NCBI GenBank assembly: GCA_035464115.1
Contig: DATHSN010000221.1
Coordinates: forward strand, 1-32,686
Direction of reading: 5' to 3'
DNA: 32,686 nucleotides
From: DATHSN01 sp035464115
GTDB taxonomy: Bacteria > Actinomycetota > Acidimicrobiia > Acidimicrobiales > SKKL01
Below the pieces are notes generated by a model. That model did not search any database and was not told the DNA's origin. It worked only from the letters and a program-made list of their open reading frames with translations. Both the position numbers and the translations under genes were made by a program. Below, piece after piece: positions 1 through 8,116 of this stretch (its first letter is position 1; each line of letters begins with the position of its first letter).

Positions 1-73
1 CGCGTGCTCGATGGGTCGCAGGATCGACGTGATCAAGTCCGCTGGCGGAGTCGGTGTGGTGCTTGGTCGTCAT
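1..73 (-). CDS. 5' end of an unidentified gene, cut by the window edge
   Basis: An ATG at 73 (minus strand) opens a frame with no stop to base 1. The first residues read MTTKHHTDSASGLDHVDPAT, which I do not recognise. An AGAGG sequence lies about 6 bases before the ATG and is a reasonable ribosome binding site. The peptide is hydrophilic with no membrane segment in the 24 visible codons. The gene lies downstream of typA on the same strand after about 206 bases. Only the start is visible, so no function is assigned; it could also be a chance open frame. Confidence 0.45.
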   Translation of the reverse strand, partial: MTTKHHTDSASGLDHVDPATHRAR

Positions 74-159
74 GGGGTGCCTCTTGTCATCGGAGGCGGG
101 TCGTCAAGGCGGTGTTTACACCACCCGGCCCTCAGGTGGGGCGCTGCCGATGGTCTTGA

Positions 160-174
160 CCCCCGGATCGGGGG
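160..174 (-). terminator. Possible terminator downstream of typA
   Basis: A perfect 6-bp G+C stem (CCCCCG / CGGGGG) with a 3-base loop lies about 105 bases after the typA stop, between typA and the next minus-strand gene. There is no T-tract. It is short, so this is a weak call. Confidence 0.3.
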
Positions 175-279
175 CCGGGTCAGCACGGCGATGGCCGCCA
201 CGAAGCGGCGCACACGCGGCGGCGTCCTCGGCGGCGCGCGATGGACGCGCGACGGCGTGGTGTGCCGCCCCGCACCCGC

Positions 280-2088
280 TCAGCGCTGGCGGCGGCGGTC
301 CTGCTCGCGCAGCACCCGCTTGCGCATGCGGATGTTGGTGGGGGTGACCTCGACGAGCTCGTCGTCGGCGATCCACTCGATGGCGCCCTCGAGGGTGACC
401 GGACGGGGCGGCGTGAGCCGGATGGCCTCGTCGGCGGAGTGGGTGCGGATGTTGGTCTTCTGCTTCTCGCGGGTGATGTTGACGATCATGTCGTCGTGGC
501 GGGCCGACTCGCCGATGATCATCCCCTCGTAGACGGTCTCCCCCGGGCCGACGAACATCTCGCCGCGCTGTTGGAGGTTGTCGAGGGCGTAGCCGGTGGT
601 GACGCCGCTGCGATCGGCGATCATGGCGCCGCCCGAGCGGGTGGGCAGCTCGCCGGCCCACGGGGCCCAGCCGGCGTGGTGCTGGTGGAGCAACGCCGTG
701 CCACGGGTGGCGGTGAGCAGCTGGGAGCGGAACCCCAACAGACCCCGCGCCGGGGCCTCGAGGGTGACGATCTGGCGGCCGACGTCGCCGGGACGCAGGT
801 CGATGACCCGGCCCTTGCGGGGGGCGACGGCCTGGGTGACGGTGCCGACGTGCTCGTCGGGCACGTCGACGACGGCGCGCTCCATCGGCTCGTGACGGGC
901 GCCGTCGATCTCGCGGATGACCACCTCGGGGCGGCTGACCTGGAGCTCGTAGCCCTCGCGGCGCATCGTCTCGATGAGGACCGCCAGCTGCAGCTCGCCG
1001 CGGCCGGCGACCTCGATGACGTCGGGTGAGTCGGTGTCGGCCAGCCGGATCGAGACGTTGCCGAGGACCTCGCGCTCGAGCCGCTCGCGCAGGTGCCGCG
1101 ACGTGAGGTAGCGGCCTTCGAGGCCGGCGAGGGGCGACGTGTTGACCGCGAAGGTCATGCGCAGCACCGGCTCGTCGACGATGAGGCGGGGCAGCGCGAC
1201 GGGGAGCCCGACGTCGGCGAGCGTGTCGCCGATCTCGACCTCGGGGAAGCCGGCGATGACGAACAGGTCGCCGGCGACGCGCTCGTCGACCTCGACGCGA
1301 CCGACGCCCTCGACGCCGAGCAGCTGGGTGAGCTTGCGCTTGAGCGGGGGCTCGTCGTCGCCGAGCAGCACCACGGTCTCGCCTCGGCGCAGCGTTCCCT
1401 GCACGACCCGCCCGATGGCGAGGCGACCGAGGTACTCCGACGCGTCGAGGTTGGTGACGAGGGCCTGGAGCGGTGCGTCGGCCTCGCCGGCGGGCGGCGG
1501 GATCGCCGCGACGAGGGTGTCGAGCAGCGGCGCCAGGTCGGCCTCGGCGGGGGGCATGCCCACCCCCACCATGGCTCGGCCCTCGCGCGCCACCGCCGAG
1601 ATGACCGGGAACTCGATGTGGTGGTCCGACGCCTCGAGGTCGAAGAACAGCTGGTACACCTCGTCGAGGACCTCGTCGCTGCGGGCGTCGGCCCGGTCGA
1701 CCTTGTTGAGCACGACCACCGCGGGCAGCCCGGCCCCGAGGGCCTTCGACAGCACGTAGCGGGTCTGGGGCAGCGGCCCCTCCGACGCGTCGACCAGCAG
1801 CAGCACGCCGTCGACCAGGGTGAGGGCCCGCTCGACCTCGCCGCCGAAGTCGGCGTGGCCGGGCGTGTCGACCAGGTTGATCCGGATGCCCTTCCACACG
1901 ATGGACGCCGACTTGGCGAGGATCGTGATGCCGCGCTCGCGCTCTTGGTCCTCGGAGTCCATCACCCGGTCGACCACCGCCTGGTGCGCGCCGAACACGC
2001 CGGAGGCGCGCAGCATGGCGTCGACGAGGGTGGTCTTGCCGTGATCGACGTGGGCGACGAGGGCGACGTTGCGGAGGGCGGGGGGCAC
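280..2088 (-). CDS. typA: Translational GTPase TypA/BipA
   Basis: This 602-residue protein belongs to the TypA/BipA family of ribosome-binding GTPases, which act in the cytoplasm in ribosome assembly and stress or cold adaptation. The GTPase motifs are all present: AHVDHGKT (residues 12-19), DTPGHADFGGEVER in switch II, and NKVD in the middle of the G domain. They are followed by the EF-G-like beta-barrel, the GRGELQLAVLIE segment and the TypA-specific C-terminal half containing RGLLGFRSQLLT. Length matches the family norm of about 600-615. The start is GTG at 2088. A TAGCCT box ends 9 bases upstream of it with no Shine-Dalgarno sequence, suggesting a nearly leaderless mRNA. It is divergent from the chloride transporter gene. 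Identification is firm. Confidence 0.97.
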   Translation of the reverse strand: MPPALRNVALVAHVDHGKTTLVDAMLRASGVFGAHQAVVDRVMDSEDQERERGITILAKSASIVWKGIRINLVDTPGHADFGGEVERALTLVDGVLLLVDASEGPLPQTRYVLSKALGAGLPAVVVLNKVDRADARSDEVLDEVYQLFFDLEASDHHIEFPVISAVAREGRAMVGVGMPPAEADLAPLLDTLVAAIPPPAGEADAPLQALVTNLDASEYLGRLAIGRVVQGTLRRGETVVLLGDDEPPLKRKLTQLLGVEGVGRVEVDERVAGDLFVIAGFPEVEIGDTLADVGLPVALPRLIVDEPVLRMTFAVNTSPLAGLEGRYLTSRHLRERLEREVLGNVSIRLADTDSPDVIEVAGRGELQLAVLIETMRREGYELQVSRPEVVIREIDGARHEPMERAVVDVPDEHVGTVTQAVAPRKGRVIDLRPGDVGRQIVTLEAPARGLLGFRSQLLTATRGTALLHQHHAGWAPWAGELPTRSGGAMIADRSGVTTGYALDNLQQRGEMFVGPGETVYEGMIIGESARHDDMIVNITREKQKTNIRTHSADEAIRLTPPRPVTLEGAIEWIADDELVEVTPTNIRMRKRVLREQDRRRQR

Positions 2089-2097
2089 GAGTGGAGC

Positions 2098-2103
2098 AGG
2101 CTA
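2098..2103 (-). promoter_or_regulatory. Putative -10 box of typA (TAGCCT)
   Basis: TAGCCT on the minus strand fits the actinobacterial TANNNT -10 pattern and lies 9 bases before the GTG start of typA. This spacing would put the transcription start within 1-3 bases of the start codon. Confidence 0.55.
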
Positions 2104-2159
2104 CCGGCCCGCCGGCTCGGCTCCGCAGCACCATGGCAGGACGGGCCGGGCCGCGTGCT

Positions 2160-2211
2160 AGGAAGTGCGGACGTGTCCCTCCCGCCCGCGCACCGGTCGA
2201 TCTCCCGGTGA
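2160..2211 (+). other. Possible 12-codon leader ORF coupled to the chloride transporter gene
   Basis: An AGGAAG motif (2160-2165) sits 7 bases before a GTG at 2173 that opens a 12-residue frame reading MSLPPAHRSISR. Its TGA stop (2209-2211) overlaps the GTG (2208-2210) proposed as the start of the chloride transporter as GTGA. This 4-base overlap is the usual arrangement for translational coupling. The transporter start itself has no Shine-Dalgarno sequence. The leader is too short to judge by composition, so this stays a hypothesis. Confidence 0.3.
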
Positions 2212-3854
2212 GTCGGCGGTTCCCGAGGCTGCTCGCCGCCGCGGTCGTCACCGGGGTGATCACCGGCCTGGTCGTGGCCGGGTTCGAGTGGGTCGCTCAC
2301 GAGGTGCTCCTCGACGAGGTGCTCGAGCTGCCCCTGTGGCAGCTGGCCCTGGCGCCCGGGATCGGGCTGGCGCTCACCGTGGCCCTCCTGCGGTGGGCGG
2401 CGTTCGACGCCACCCCGTCGACGTCCGACGAGTACGTCAAGGCGTACCACCACCGCCAACCCCGCCTCCCGCTGCGCCAGCTGCCGGGCAAGCTCGCCGC
2501 GGGTGTGGCCACCATCGGATCGGGTGGCGCGGTCGGGCTCGAGGGCCCGTCGATCTATGCGGGCTCGGCGCTCGGCCTCGCCGTGCACGCGCGCCTCGAG
2601 CGCTGGCTCGGCCGTGAGGACGCCCGCCTGCTGTTGAGCGCCGGTGCCGCCGCCGGTGTCGCCGCCATCTTCCAGACGCCCGCCACCGGTGTCATCTTCG
2701 CCCTCGAGGCCCCCTACCGCGACGACGTGGCGCGCCGGGCGCTCCTGCCCGCCCTGTTGGCATCGGCCGCCAGCTACCTCACCTTCGTCGCCGTGCTGCA
2801 GCCCGAGTCGGTCTTCCCCGCCCTGGGTGTGCGCCCGGGGACGATCGAGCTGTCCGACCTGCTCGGCGCGACGGTGCTCGGTGTGCTCGCCGGGCTCGGC
2901 GGTCGCGGCTTCGCCTGGCTGGTCCGCGCCGCCAAGTCGGTCGCCCGCTCGACACCCTGGTGGGTGCGGGTCCTCGGCGGCGGTGTGGTGCTCGGCGCGC
3001 TGGCGGTGGCGTCCGATGCCGCCTTCGACGAGTCGCTCACCATCGGCCCGGGGTACCAGGCCGTCGAGTGGATCACCGACCCCGAGCACGGGATCGGTCT
3101 CATCGCGCTGCTGTTCGCCATGCGGATGGTGGCCACCATCACCACCGTCGGGGCCGGCGGCGCGGGCGGTCTGTTCATCCCCCTGGCCGTCCAGGGCGTG
3201 CTCCTGGGCCGGCTCGTCGGCGAGATCCTCCCGGGCGACGAGGGCTCGTCGAGCCTGTGGCCCACGCTCGGGCTGGCCGCCTTCCTCGGGGCCGGCTACC
3301 GGGCGCCCATCGCCGCGGTGATGTTCGTCGCCGAGTCGACGAGCGGCGACGCCTACGTCGTGCCCGCGCTCGTCGCCGCGGCCGTCTCCCAGATCGTCGC
3401 CGGGCGCTCCTCGGTGTCGGAGGGCCAGCGCACGGCTCGGCTCGGCCACCTCGAGCGCCGCTTCACCTTGCCGATCACCTCGGCGCTGACCACCGACGTG
3501 TTGACGGTGCCGCCCGACGCCACCGTGTCCGAGCTGGTGCACGTGCACGTGATCGGTCGCCGGGAGCGGTCGATCCCGGTGGTCGACGGCGGGCGCTACC
3601 TCGGCATGTGCGGGCTCGACGAGATCGACGGCGTCGAACGACGCGACTGGGAGGCCACCACCGTCGACGGGGTGCTCGCCACCGACCATCCGGTGGGGCG
3701 CCCGTCGTGGACCTTGCGCGACGCGGTGGCCGCCATGGAGCGCTCGGGCATCGACGTGTTGCCGGTGACCGACAGCGAGGGCACCTTCATCGGCGTGGTG
3801 CAGAGCACCGAGATCGTGAAGCTCGACGAGATCCTCGACGAGACGGGCGGCTAG
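2208..3854 (+). CDS. ClC-family chloride transporter/channel with C-terminal CBS pair
   Basis: An integral membrane protein of the ClC family, 548 residues from the GTG at 2208. The family moves chloride as a channel or in exchange for protons. The filter motif GSGGAVGLEGPS carries the gating glutamate (E112), and GGLFIP (about 320-325) is the second chloride-binding motif. Hydrophobic helices run from about residue 6 to about 405. Two CBS domains, which often bind adenine nucleotides, fill about 420-545. At the position of the internal proton glutamate the sequence is ALEAPYRDD, with alanine where E203 of the E. coli exchanger would align, so it may conduct as a channel. The frame stays open upstream to 2091, and ATG at 2133 is an alternative start. 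I prefer 2208 because the first membrane segment begins right after it. It is divergent from typA. Confidence 0.92.
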   Translation: MSRRFPRLLAAAVVTGVITGLVVAGFEWVAHEVLLDEVLELPLWQLALAPGIGLALTVALLRWAAFDATPSTSDEYVKAYHHRQPRLPLRQLPGKLAAGVATIGSGGAVGLEGPSIYAGSALGLAVHARLERWLGREDARLLLSAGAAAGVAAIFQTPATGVIFALEAPYRDDVARRALLPALLASAASYLTFVAVLQPESVFPALGVRPGTIELSDLLGATVLGVLAGLGGRGFAWLVRAAKSVARSTPWWVRVLGGGVVLGALAVASDAAFDESLTIGPGYQAVEWITDPEHGIGLIALLFAMRMVATITTVGAGGAGGLFIPLAVQGVLLGRLVGEILPGDEGSSSLWPTLGLAAFLGAGYRAPIAAVMFVAESTSGDAYVVPALVAAAVSQIVAGRSSVSEGQRTARLGHLERRFTLPITSALTTDVLTVPPDATVSELVHVHVIGRRERSIPVVDGGRYLGMCGLDEIDGVERRDWEATTVDGVLATDHPVGRPSWTLRDAVAAMERSGIDVLPVTDSEGTFIGVVQSTEIVKLDEILDETGG

Positions 3855-3864
3855 GACCCGCCCG
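3844..3864. terminator. Stem-loop between convergent genes
   Basis: CGGGCGG (3844-3850) and CCGCCCG (3858-3864) form a perfect 7-bp stem whose loop contains the TAG stop of the chloride transporter. It lies just before the end of the convergent small gene and could stop transcription from either side. No T-tract is present. Confidence 0.45.
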
Positions 3865-3869
3865 CGATG

Positions 3870-4055
3870 TCAGTCGCGCTCGGGGTCCTCGTCGCCGTCG
3901 GCGATGTCGTCCCACTCGGGATGTTCGTCGTGGGGTTCGTCAGGCTCGTCCGTGCGCTCGGACTTCAAGCTGTCGAACAGGTCGTCGAAGTCGATGTCCT
4001 GTGACCGCTTGAGCGCGCGGGCTTCCTCGAACCGCCGGTGGCGACCCTTCTTCAC
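3870..4055 (-). CDS. Small acidic protein of unknown function
   Basis: A 61-residue protein with a basic N-terminus (MKKGRHRRFEEARALKRS) and a strongly acidic C-terminal half rich in D, E and P. No membrane segment or known domain is visible. It starts with GTG at 4055, preceded by a good Shine-Dalgarno sequence (GGGAG) about 7 bases away. A TACGAT box lies about 40 bases upstream of the start. The charge split suggests a soluble, partly disordered protein that might bind nucleic acid or another protein, but this is inference. The frame uses G/C-ending codons like its neighbours and has its own binding site, so it is probably a real gene. Confidence 0.7.
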   Translation of the reverse strand: MKKGRHRRFEEARALKRSQDIDFDDLFDSLKSERTDEPDEPHDEHPEWDDIADGDEDPERD

Positions 4056-4094
4056 GGGCCAGCTCCCTGTCGTGCGTACGTCGGACTGCTGCGC

Positions 4095-4100
4095 ATCGTA
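4095..4100 (-). promoter_or_regulatory. Putative -10 box of the small acidic protein gene (TACGAT)
   Basis: TACGAT on the minus strand matches TANNNT and lies 39 bases before the GTG start, leaving room for the Shine-Dalgarno sequence. No convincing -35 hexamer is seen. Confidence 0.35.
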
Positions 4101-4206
4101 CCGGGTTTCTCACCGGCCGCGTGTGAGGCACTCTCGATGCCTCCCGGGTGGTGTCGAGGCGTCTCGTCCGGCGCGGGTGGGCGCCCGGGGCCCGGTGGCC
4201 CCGGAG

Positions 4207-4212
4207 TAGGTT
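4207..4212 (+). promoter_or_regulatory. Putative -10 box of the GH13 gene (TAGGTT)
   Basis: TAGGTT is followed by exactly 7 bases and then the ATG at 4220, with no Shine-Dalgarno sequence. This predicts a leaderless transcript starting at or next to the A of the ATG. It also supports choosing 4220 over the upstream in-frame start at 4148. Confidence 0.55.
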
Positions 4213-4219
4213 CGCGGCC

Positions 4220-5773
4220 ATGCCCGGATCCGCTGGTCCTCCGCCCGGCGAGGGCGCCCCGTGGTGGCAACGAGGGGTGGGGTACCAGATCTACCCCCGC
4301 TCGTTCGCCGACACCTCCGGTGACGGCGTCGGCGACCTGGCCGGTGTGCGGTCGCACCTCGACCACCTGGCCTGGCTCGGGGTCGACGCCCTCTGGTTGT
4401 CGCCGGTGTACCGCTCCCCCATGCGCGACTTCGGCTACGACGTGGCCGACCACACCGACGTCGACCCGGTGTTCGGCTCCCTGGCCGACCTCGACGGCGT
4501 CATCGCCGACGCCCACGCCCGCGACCTGCGCGTGGTGCTCGACTACGTCCCGAACCACACCTCCGACCAGCACCGCTGGTTCCAGGAGTCGCGCGCCGAC
4601 CGGGGCTCGGCGCGCCGCGACTGGTACGTCTGGCGCGACCCCGCCCCCGACGGGAGCCCGCCGAACAACTGGCGCGCCGCCTTCACGGGCGGCTCCGCCT
4701 GGACGGTCGACGACGCCACCGGCCAGTGCTACCTGCACCTGTTCCTGCCCGAGCAACCCGACCTGAACTGGGACAACCCCGAGGTCGAGGCGGCGATGCA
4801 CGACGTGCTGCGGTTCTGGCTCGACCGTGGGGTCGACGGCTTCCGTGCCGACGTCATCCACTGCATCGGCAAGGACCCCGCCTTCCCCGATGCCCCGGTC
4901 GAGGTGGCCGAGCTGCCCTGGTCGTCGCTCAACGACCACCCGCGCTCCCACGAGCTGATCCGCGGCATCCGGGGCGTCCTCGACGCCTACCCCGGCGACC
5001 GCATGCTGCTCGGCGAGGTCTACCTGCTCTCGACCCGGCGCGTGGCGCAGTACTACGGCCACGGCGACGAGCTGCACCTCGCGTTCAACTTCCCGCCCCT
5101 CTACGCGCCCTGGGACGCCGCCGCGTGGCGGACCCGCATCGAGAGGGTGGTGGCCGAGCTCGACCCGCGGGGGGCCTGGCCCACCTGGGTGCTCTCGAAC
5201 CACGACAACACCCGGCACCGCTCCCGGTACGGCTCCGAGGCGCGCGCCCGCGCCGCCGCGGTGCTGCTGCTCACGTTGCGCGGCACCCCGTTCCTCTACG
5301 CGGGTGAGGAGCTCGGGCTCGAGGACGCGGTGGTGCCCCCCGAGCGCGTCGTCGACCCGGGCGGCCGCGACGGCTGCCGCGCCCCCATCCCGTGGACCCG
5401 CGCCCCCGGGCACGGCTGGCCGACCGATCCCTGGCTCCCGTTCCCTCCCGACGCCGCCGCCCGCTCGGTCGAGGCCCTCCGGGCCGACCCGGGGTCGATC
5501 CTGCACCTGTACCGCGACCTCATCGCCGTCCGGCGGGCGTCGCCGGCGCTGTCGGTCGGCGATCTCGAGCTGATCGACGCAGCCGACGGCATCCTGGCCT
5601 GGCGGCGCCGCCACGGCGACGACGAGCGGGCGGTGGCGGTGAACTTCACCGGCGAGGCGCTCCCCGCGCCCGTGGCCGGCATCGTCGAGGTGGCGAGCGA
5701 CCGGTCCGGCGAGGGCGCGCCGCTCGGGGCGACCCTCGGTGCCGACCAGGCAGTGATCGTGCGCCCCAGCTGA
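4220..5773 (+). CDS. GH13 alpha-amylase-family glycosidase, alpha-glucosidase-like
   Basis: A 517-residue glycoside hydrolase family 13 enzyme that probably cleaves alpha-glucosidic bonds in short malto- or isomalto-oligosaccharides. The N-terminus has the family signature YQIYPRSFADTSGDGVGDL, followed by DYVPNHTS. The three catalytic residues are visible: nucleophile D211 in GFRADVIH, acid/base E266 in LLGEVYLL, and D329 in LSNHDNTR. A small C-terminal beta domain ends the protein. There is no signal peptide, so it is likely cytoplasmic and acts on imported or stored glucans. Length fits oligo-1,6-glucosidases and alpha-glucosidases. Its stop TGA overlaps the ATG of the next gene (TGATG), which implies co-translation with an unrelated exporter. 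Exact substrate cannot be read from sequence. Confidence 0.93.
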   Translation: MPGSAGPPPGEGAPWWQRGVGYQIYPRSFADTSGDGVGDLAGVRSHLDHLAWLGVDALWLSPVYRSPMRDFGYDVADHTDVDPVFGSLADLDGVIADAHARDLRVVLDYVPNHTSDQHRWFQESRADRGSARRDWYVWRDPAPDGSPPNNWRAAFTGGSAWTVDDATGQCYLHLFLPEQPDLNWDNPEVEAAMHDVLRFWLDRGVDGFRADVIHCIGKDPAFPDAPVEVAELPWSSLNDHPRSHELIRGIRGVLDAYPGDRMLLGEVYLLSTRRVAQYYGHGDELHLAFNFPPLYAPWDAAAWRTRIERVVAELDPRGAWPTWVLSNHDNTRHRSRYGSEARARAAAVLLLTLRGTPFLYAGEELGLEDAVVPPERVVDPGGRDGCRAPIPWTRAPGHGWPTDPWLPFPPDAAARSVEALRADPGSILHLYRDLIAVRRASPALSVGDLELIDAADGILAWRRRHGDDERAVAVNFTGEALPAPVAGIVEVASDRSGEGAPLGATLGADQAVIVRPS

Positions 5774-6591
5774 TGGACCCACCCCTGCTCGTCGCCCTGG
5801 CGGTGCTCACCGCCGGGGTGGGCACCCTCGGGGGTCTGGGCGGGGCGGTGCTCCTGGTCCCGGTGCTGGTGCTCACCGGCACCGAGCCGGCCCTGGCGGC
5901 ACCCCTCGGGTTGCTCTCGGTGGCGGCCGGGTCGCTCTCGGCCGGGTCCTCGCAGCTCGCCGCGGGCCTGGTCCACCACCGGCTCGGGATCACCCTCGAG
6001 GTCGCCGCCAGCATGGGGGCGGTCGCCGCCGCCATCGTCTCGGACCAGGTCAGCGGCGAGGTCCTCCAGCTGGTGCTGGCCGCCACCGCGGCGGTGGCCG
6101 CCGTCGCCGGGCTGGCCCGCAAGGGGGTCCGCAACCGTCCCCGGCCCGAGTTCGCCGCCGACCGCCTGGGCGAGTGGCCCGGCACGCTCGGCGGCGCCTA
6201 TCTCGGTCCCGGTGGCATCGTGCCCTACCAGGCCCGACGGCTGACCCCCGCCCTCGTGGTCATGTCGGCCGCCGGCGCGGTGTCGGGGCTGTCGGGCGTC
6301 GGCGGCGGGTTCATCAAGACGCCGGCGATGAGCGAGATCATGCACGTGCCGGTGAAGGTGGCGGCCGCGACGTCGACCTTCACCGTGTCGATCACGTCGG
6401 CCTCGGCCCTGCTGGTCTTCGCGGCCCAGGGGCGCATCGACGTCGTCGAGGGGGCGGCGGTGGTGCTCGGCGGACTGGTCGGCGGGGTGATCGGCGCCCG
6501 GCTGCAGGACCACCTCCCACCGACTCAGGTCCGTCGGGTGCTCGGGGTCATCCTGGTCGTGGTGGCGGTGGTGCTGGTGGTGCGGCGATGA
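5773..6591 (+). CDS. TauE/SafE (TSUP) family membrane exporter
   Basis: A 272-residue membrane protein of the TSUP family, whose members export sulfite, sulfoacetate or related organic anions, or move other sulfur compounds. It is almost entirely hydrophobic helices. The two family half-repeats begin with glycine-rich motifs: LGGLGGAVLLVPVL near residue 17 and LSGVGGGFIKTPAM near residue 175. A charged loop (RKGVRNRPRPEF) separates the halves. The start ATG overlaps the GH13 stop by one base, and the end overlaps the next gene as ATGA. The substrate is not evident, and no sulfur-metabolism gene lies close by other than the rhodanese fusion about 1.5 kb away on the other strand. Confidence 0.9.
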   Translation: MDPPLLVALAVLTAGVGTLGGLGGAVLLVPVLVLTGTEPALAAPLGLLSVAAGSLSAGSSQLAAGLVHHRLGITLEVAASMGAVAAAIVSDQVSGEVLQLVLAATAAVAAVAGLARKGVRNRPRPEFAADRLGEWPGTLGGAYLGPGGIVPYQARRLTPALVVMSAAGAVSGLSGVGGGFIKTPAMSEIMHVPVKVAAATSTFTVSITSASALLVFAAQGRIDVVEGAAVVLGGLVGGVIGARLQDHLPPTQVRRVLGVILVVVAVVLVVRR

Positions 6592-6878
6592 CGGCGGTGG
6601 GGCCGCCCCCCGACCCGCTGGCCCGCCGCCAGCGCCACCTCGTGGTGGCGTTGCGGGCGGCCACGGTCGTCGCGGTCGTCCTCGCCGCGGGTGCGCTGGT
6701 GCTGCCCGACCGCTGGGGCGAGCGGGCGGGCACCGCGATGGTCGGCGTGCTGATCGGCGCGCCGGTGCTGCGCGTGGCCTGGCTCACGGTGCGCTGGGTC
6801 CGACGGGGCGACGTGCGGTTCGCGCTCACCGGCGTGGCGTTGCTCGTGGTGATCGCGGTGGCCGCCCTCGCGGGGTAG
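6588..6878 (+). CDS. Small DUF1634-like membrane protein, partner of the TSUP exporter
   Basis: A 96-residue protein with three predicted membrane helices (about 22-41, 48-66 and 75-94) separated by short basic loops. DUF1634 proteins of this size and topology are commonly encoded next to TauE/SafE exporters. Here the ATG overlaps the exporter stop by four bases (ATGA), implying translational coupling and a joint role. Its biochemical function is unknown; an accessory subunit of the exporter is the natural guess. The DUF1634 assignment is from size, helix pattern and context rather than a distinctive motif. Confidence 0.75.
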   Translation: MTAVGPPPDPLARRQRHLVVALRAATVVAVVLAAGALVLPDRWGERAGTAMVGVLIGAPVLRVAWLTVRWVRRGDVRFALTGVALLVVIAVAALAG

Positions 6879-6907
6879 CGGGCGCCGCCACCGGCCCGGC
6901 GACGGGC

Positions 6908-8116
6908 TCAGCCCCCCGGCGGCTGGTCGGCGGAGGCGGGGTCGGCCCGGAAGCTGACGCAGGTGCGCTCCTCGAGGCACAGCCCGCCCTTGCCGTCGAA
7001 GGCCAGCGCGGCCCGGCCCTCGATGAGGGCGCGGATGGGCTCGCCGACCAGGGCGCCGCGCCACCCGTGGGCCAGCCGGGCGTCGGGGTCGCCCCGCAGC
7101 AGCGCCTCGAGGTCGGCGCGGGTGGCGAGCAGGGTGGTGTCGAGCTGTTCGTCGCGCGCCAGCTGCGACACCCACGACGAGACCAGGCTGACCGCGGGCC
7201 GCAGCTCGCGCGCCAGCTCGGCGGCCGGCGGTGCCTCGGTGCGCTCGACGGGGTTGGCCCGACCCTCGGCCACCGCGGCGAGCAGGCTCCGGCCGATCTC
7301 GCCGCGGGCGTGGCGCTCGTCGACCCCCCGGATCGATCGCAGCTCCTCGGGTGTGGTGGGCTGACGCTGGGCGATGGCCACCACCGCGAGATCGGGGAGG
7401 ACGAACCGCACGGGCTGGTCGGTGTCCATGGCGCGGCGCTCCCGCCACGCCGCGATGGCCCGGGCGACGTCGCGGGCACCGCCGCGGAGGTGGCGGGCCT
7501 CCTTGATCCGCATCCAGGCCTCGTCGGGCACGCGGTGCGTGCGGGCGCGGCTGCGGAGCTCCTCGCACTCGGTGCGGGCCCACTCGAGGCGCCCGCGTGC
7601 CGCCAGCTGGTCGGTGAGGTTGCGCCACACGTCGAGGAGGTGGACCACGTCGGACGCGGCGTAGGACAGCTGTTGGGGGGTGAGGGGACGCTGGAGCCAG
7701 TCGGTGAGGCGGTCGCCCTTGGGCAGCCGGACCCCGATCTCGCGCTCGACGAGCGCGGCGAGCGACGGTGCCGACATGCCCACGAAGCCGGCGGCCACCT
7801 GGGTGTCGAACAGCGTGCGGGGCACCGTGCCGCAGGCGCGCAGCAGCACCTCGAGGTCCTGGCCGGCGGCGTGGAGCACCGCGGTGGCCGGCCCCTCGAG
7901 GATCTCGGCGAGCGGACGGAGATCGACCGCCAGCGGATCGACCACCACCACCTCGTCGTCCCAGGCCAGCTGCACCAGCGCGATGCGGGGGTAGTAGGTG
8001 CGCTCGCGGTGGAACTCGGTGTCGAGGGCGTAGGCGTCGGCGACCCGGAGCGCGTCGACGACCTCGGCGAAGCCGGCGTCGTCGTCGACGTAGTCGTGCC
8101 GCGTCCCGGCGCTCAC
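6908..8116 (-). CDS. rnd: Ribonuclease D-like 3'-5' exonuclease with HRDC domain
   Basis: A 402-residue DEDDy exoribonuclease. Members of this family trim the 3' ends of tRNA and other stable RNA precursors in the cytoplasm. The four acidic residues and the tyrosine of the active site are visible: D32 and E34 in LDTEFHRE, D87 in LHAAGQDLEVL, and Y152 and D156 in YAASDVVHLL. An HRDC helical domain follows at about 210-290, then a second HRDC-like region to about 370. The GTG start at 8116 overlaps the stop of the upstream gene as GTGA, so translation is probably coupled to the MobA-rhodanese gene. Length is close to actinobacterial RNase D proteins. The family is certain; the RNA substrate here is inferred. 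Confidence 0.94.
   Translation of the reverse strand: MSAGTRHDYVDDDAGFAEVVDALRVADAYALDTEFHRERTYYPRIALVQLAWDDEVVVVDPLAVDLRPLAEILEGPATAVLHAAGQDLEVLLRACGTVPRTLFDTQVAAGFVGMSAPSLAALVEREIGVRLPKGDRLTDWLQRPLTPQQLSYAASDVVHLLDVWRNLTDQLAARGRLEWARTECEELRSRARTHRVPDEAWMRIKEARHLRGGARDVARAIAAWRERRAMDTDQPVRFVLPDLAVVAIAQRQPTTPEELRSIRGVDERHARGEIGRSLLAAVAEGRANPVERTEAPPAAELARELRPAVSLVSSWVSQLARDEQLDTTLLATRADLEALLRGDPDARLAHGWRGALVGEPIRALIEGRAALAFDGKGGLCLEERTCVSFRADPASADQPPGG

Noticed and set aside
116..2263. Very long open frame antisense and frame-shifted to typA (and similar long frames opposite other genes)
   Set aside because: Their translations are Arg/Ala/Pro-rich low-complexity sequence typical of off-frame reading in GC-rich DNA, with no motifs, while the overlapping frame is a clear typA.
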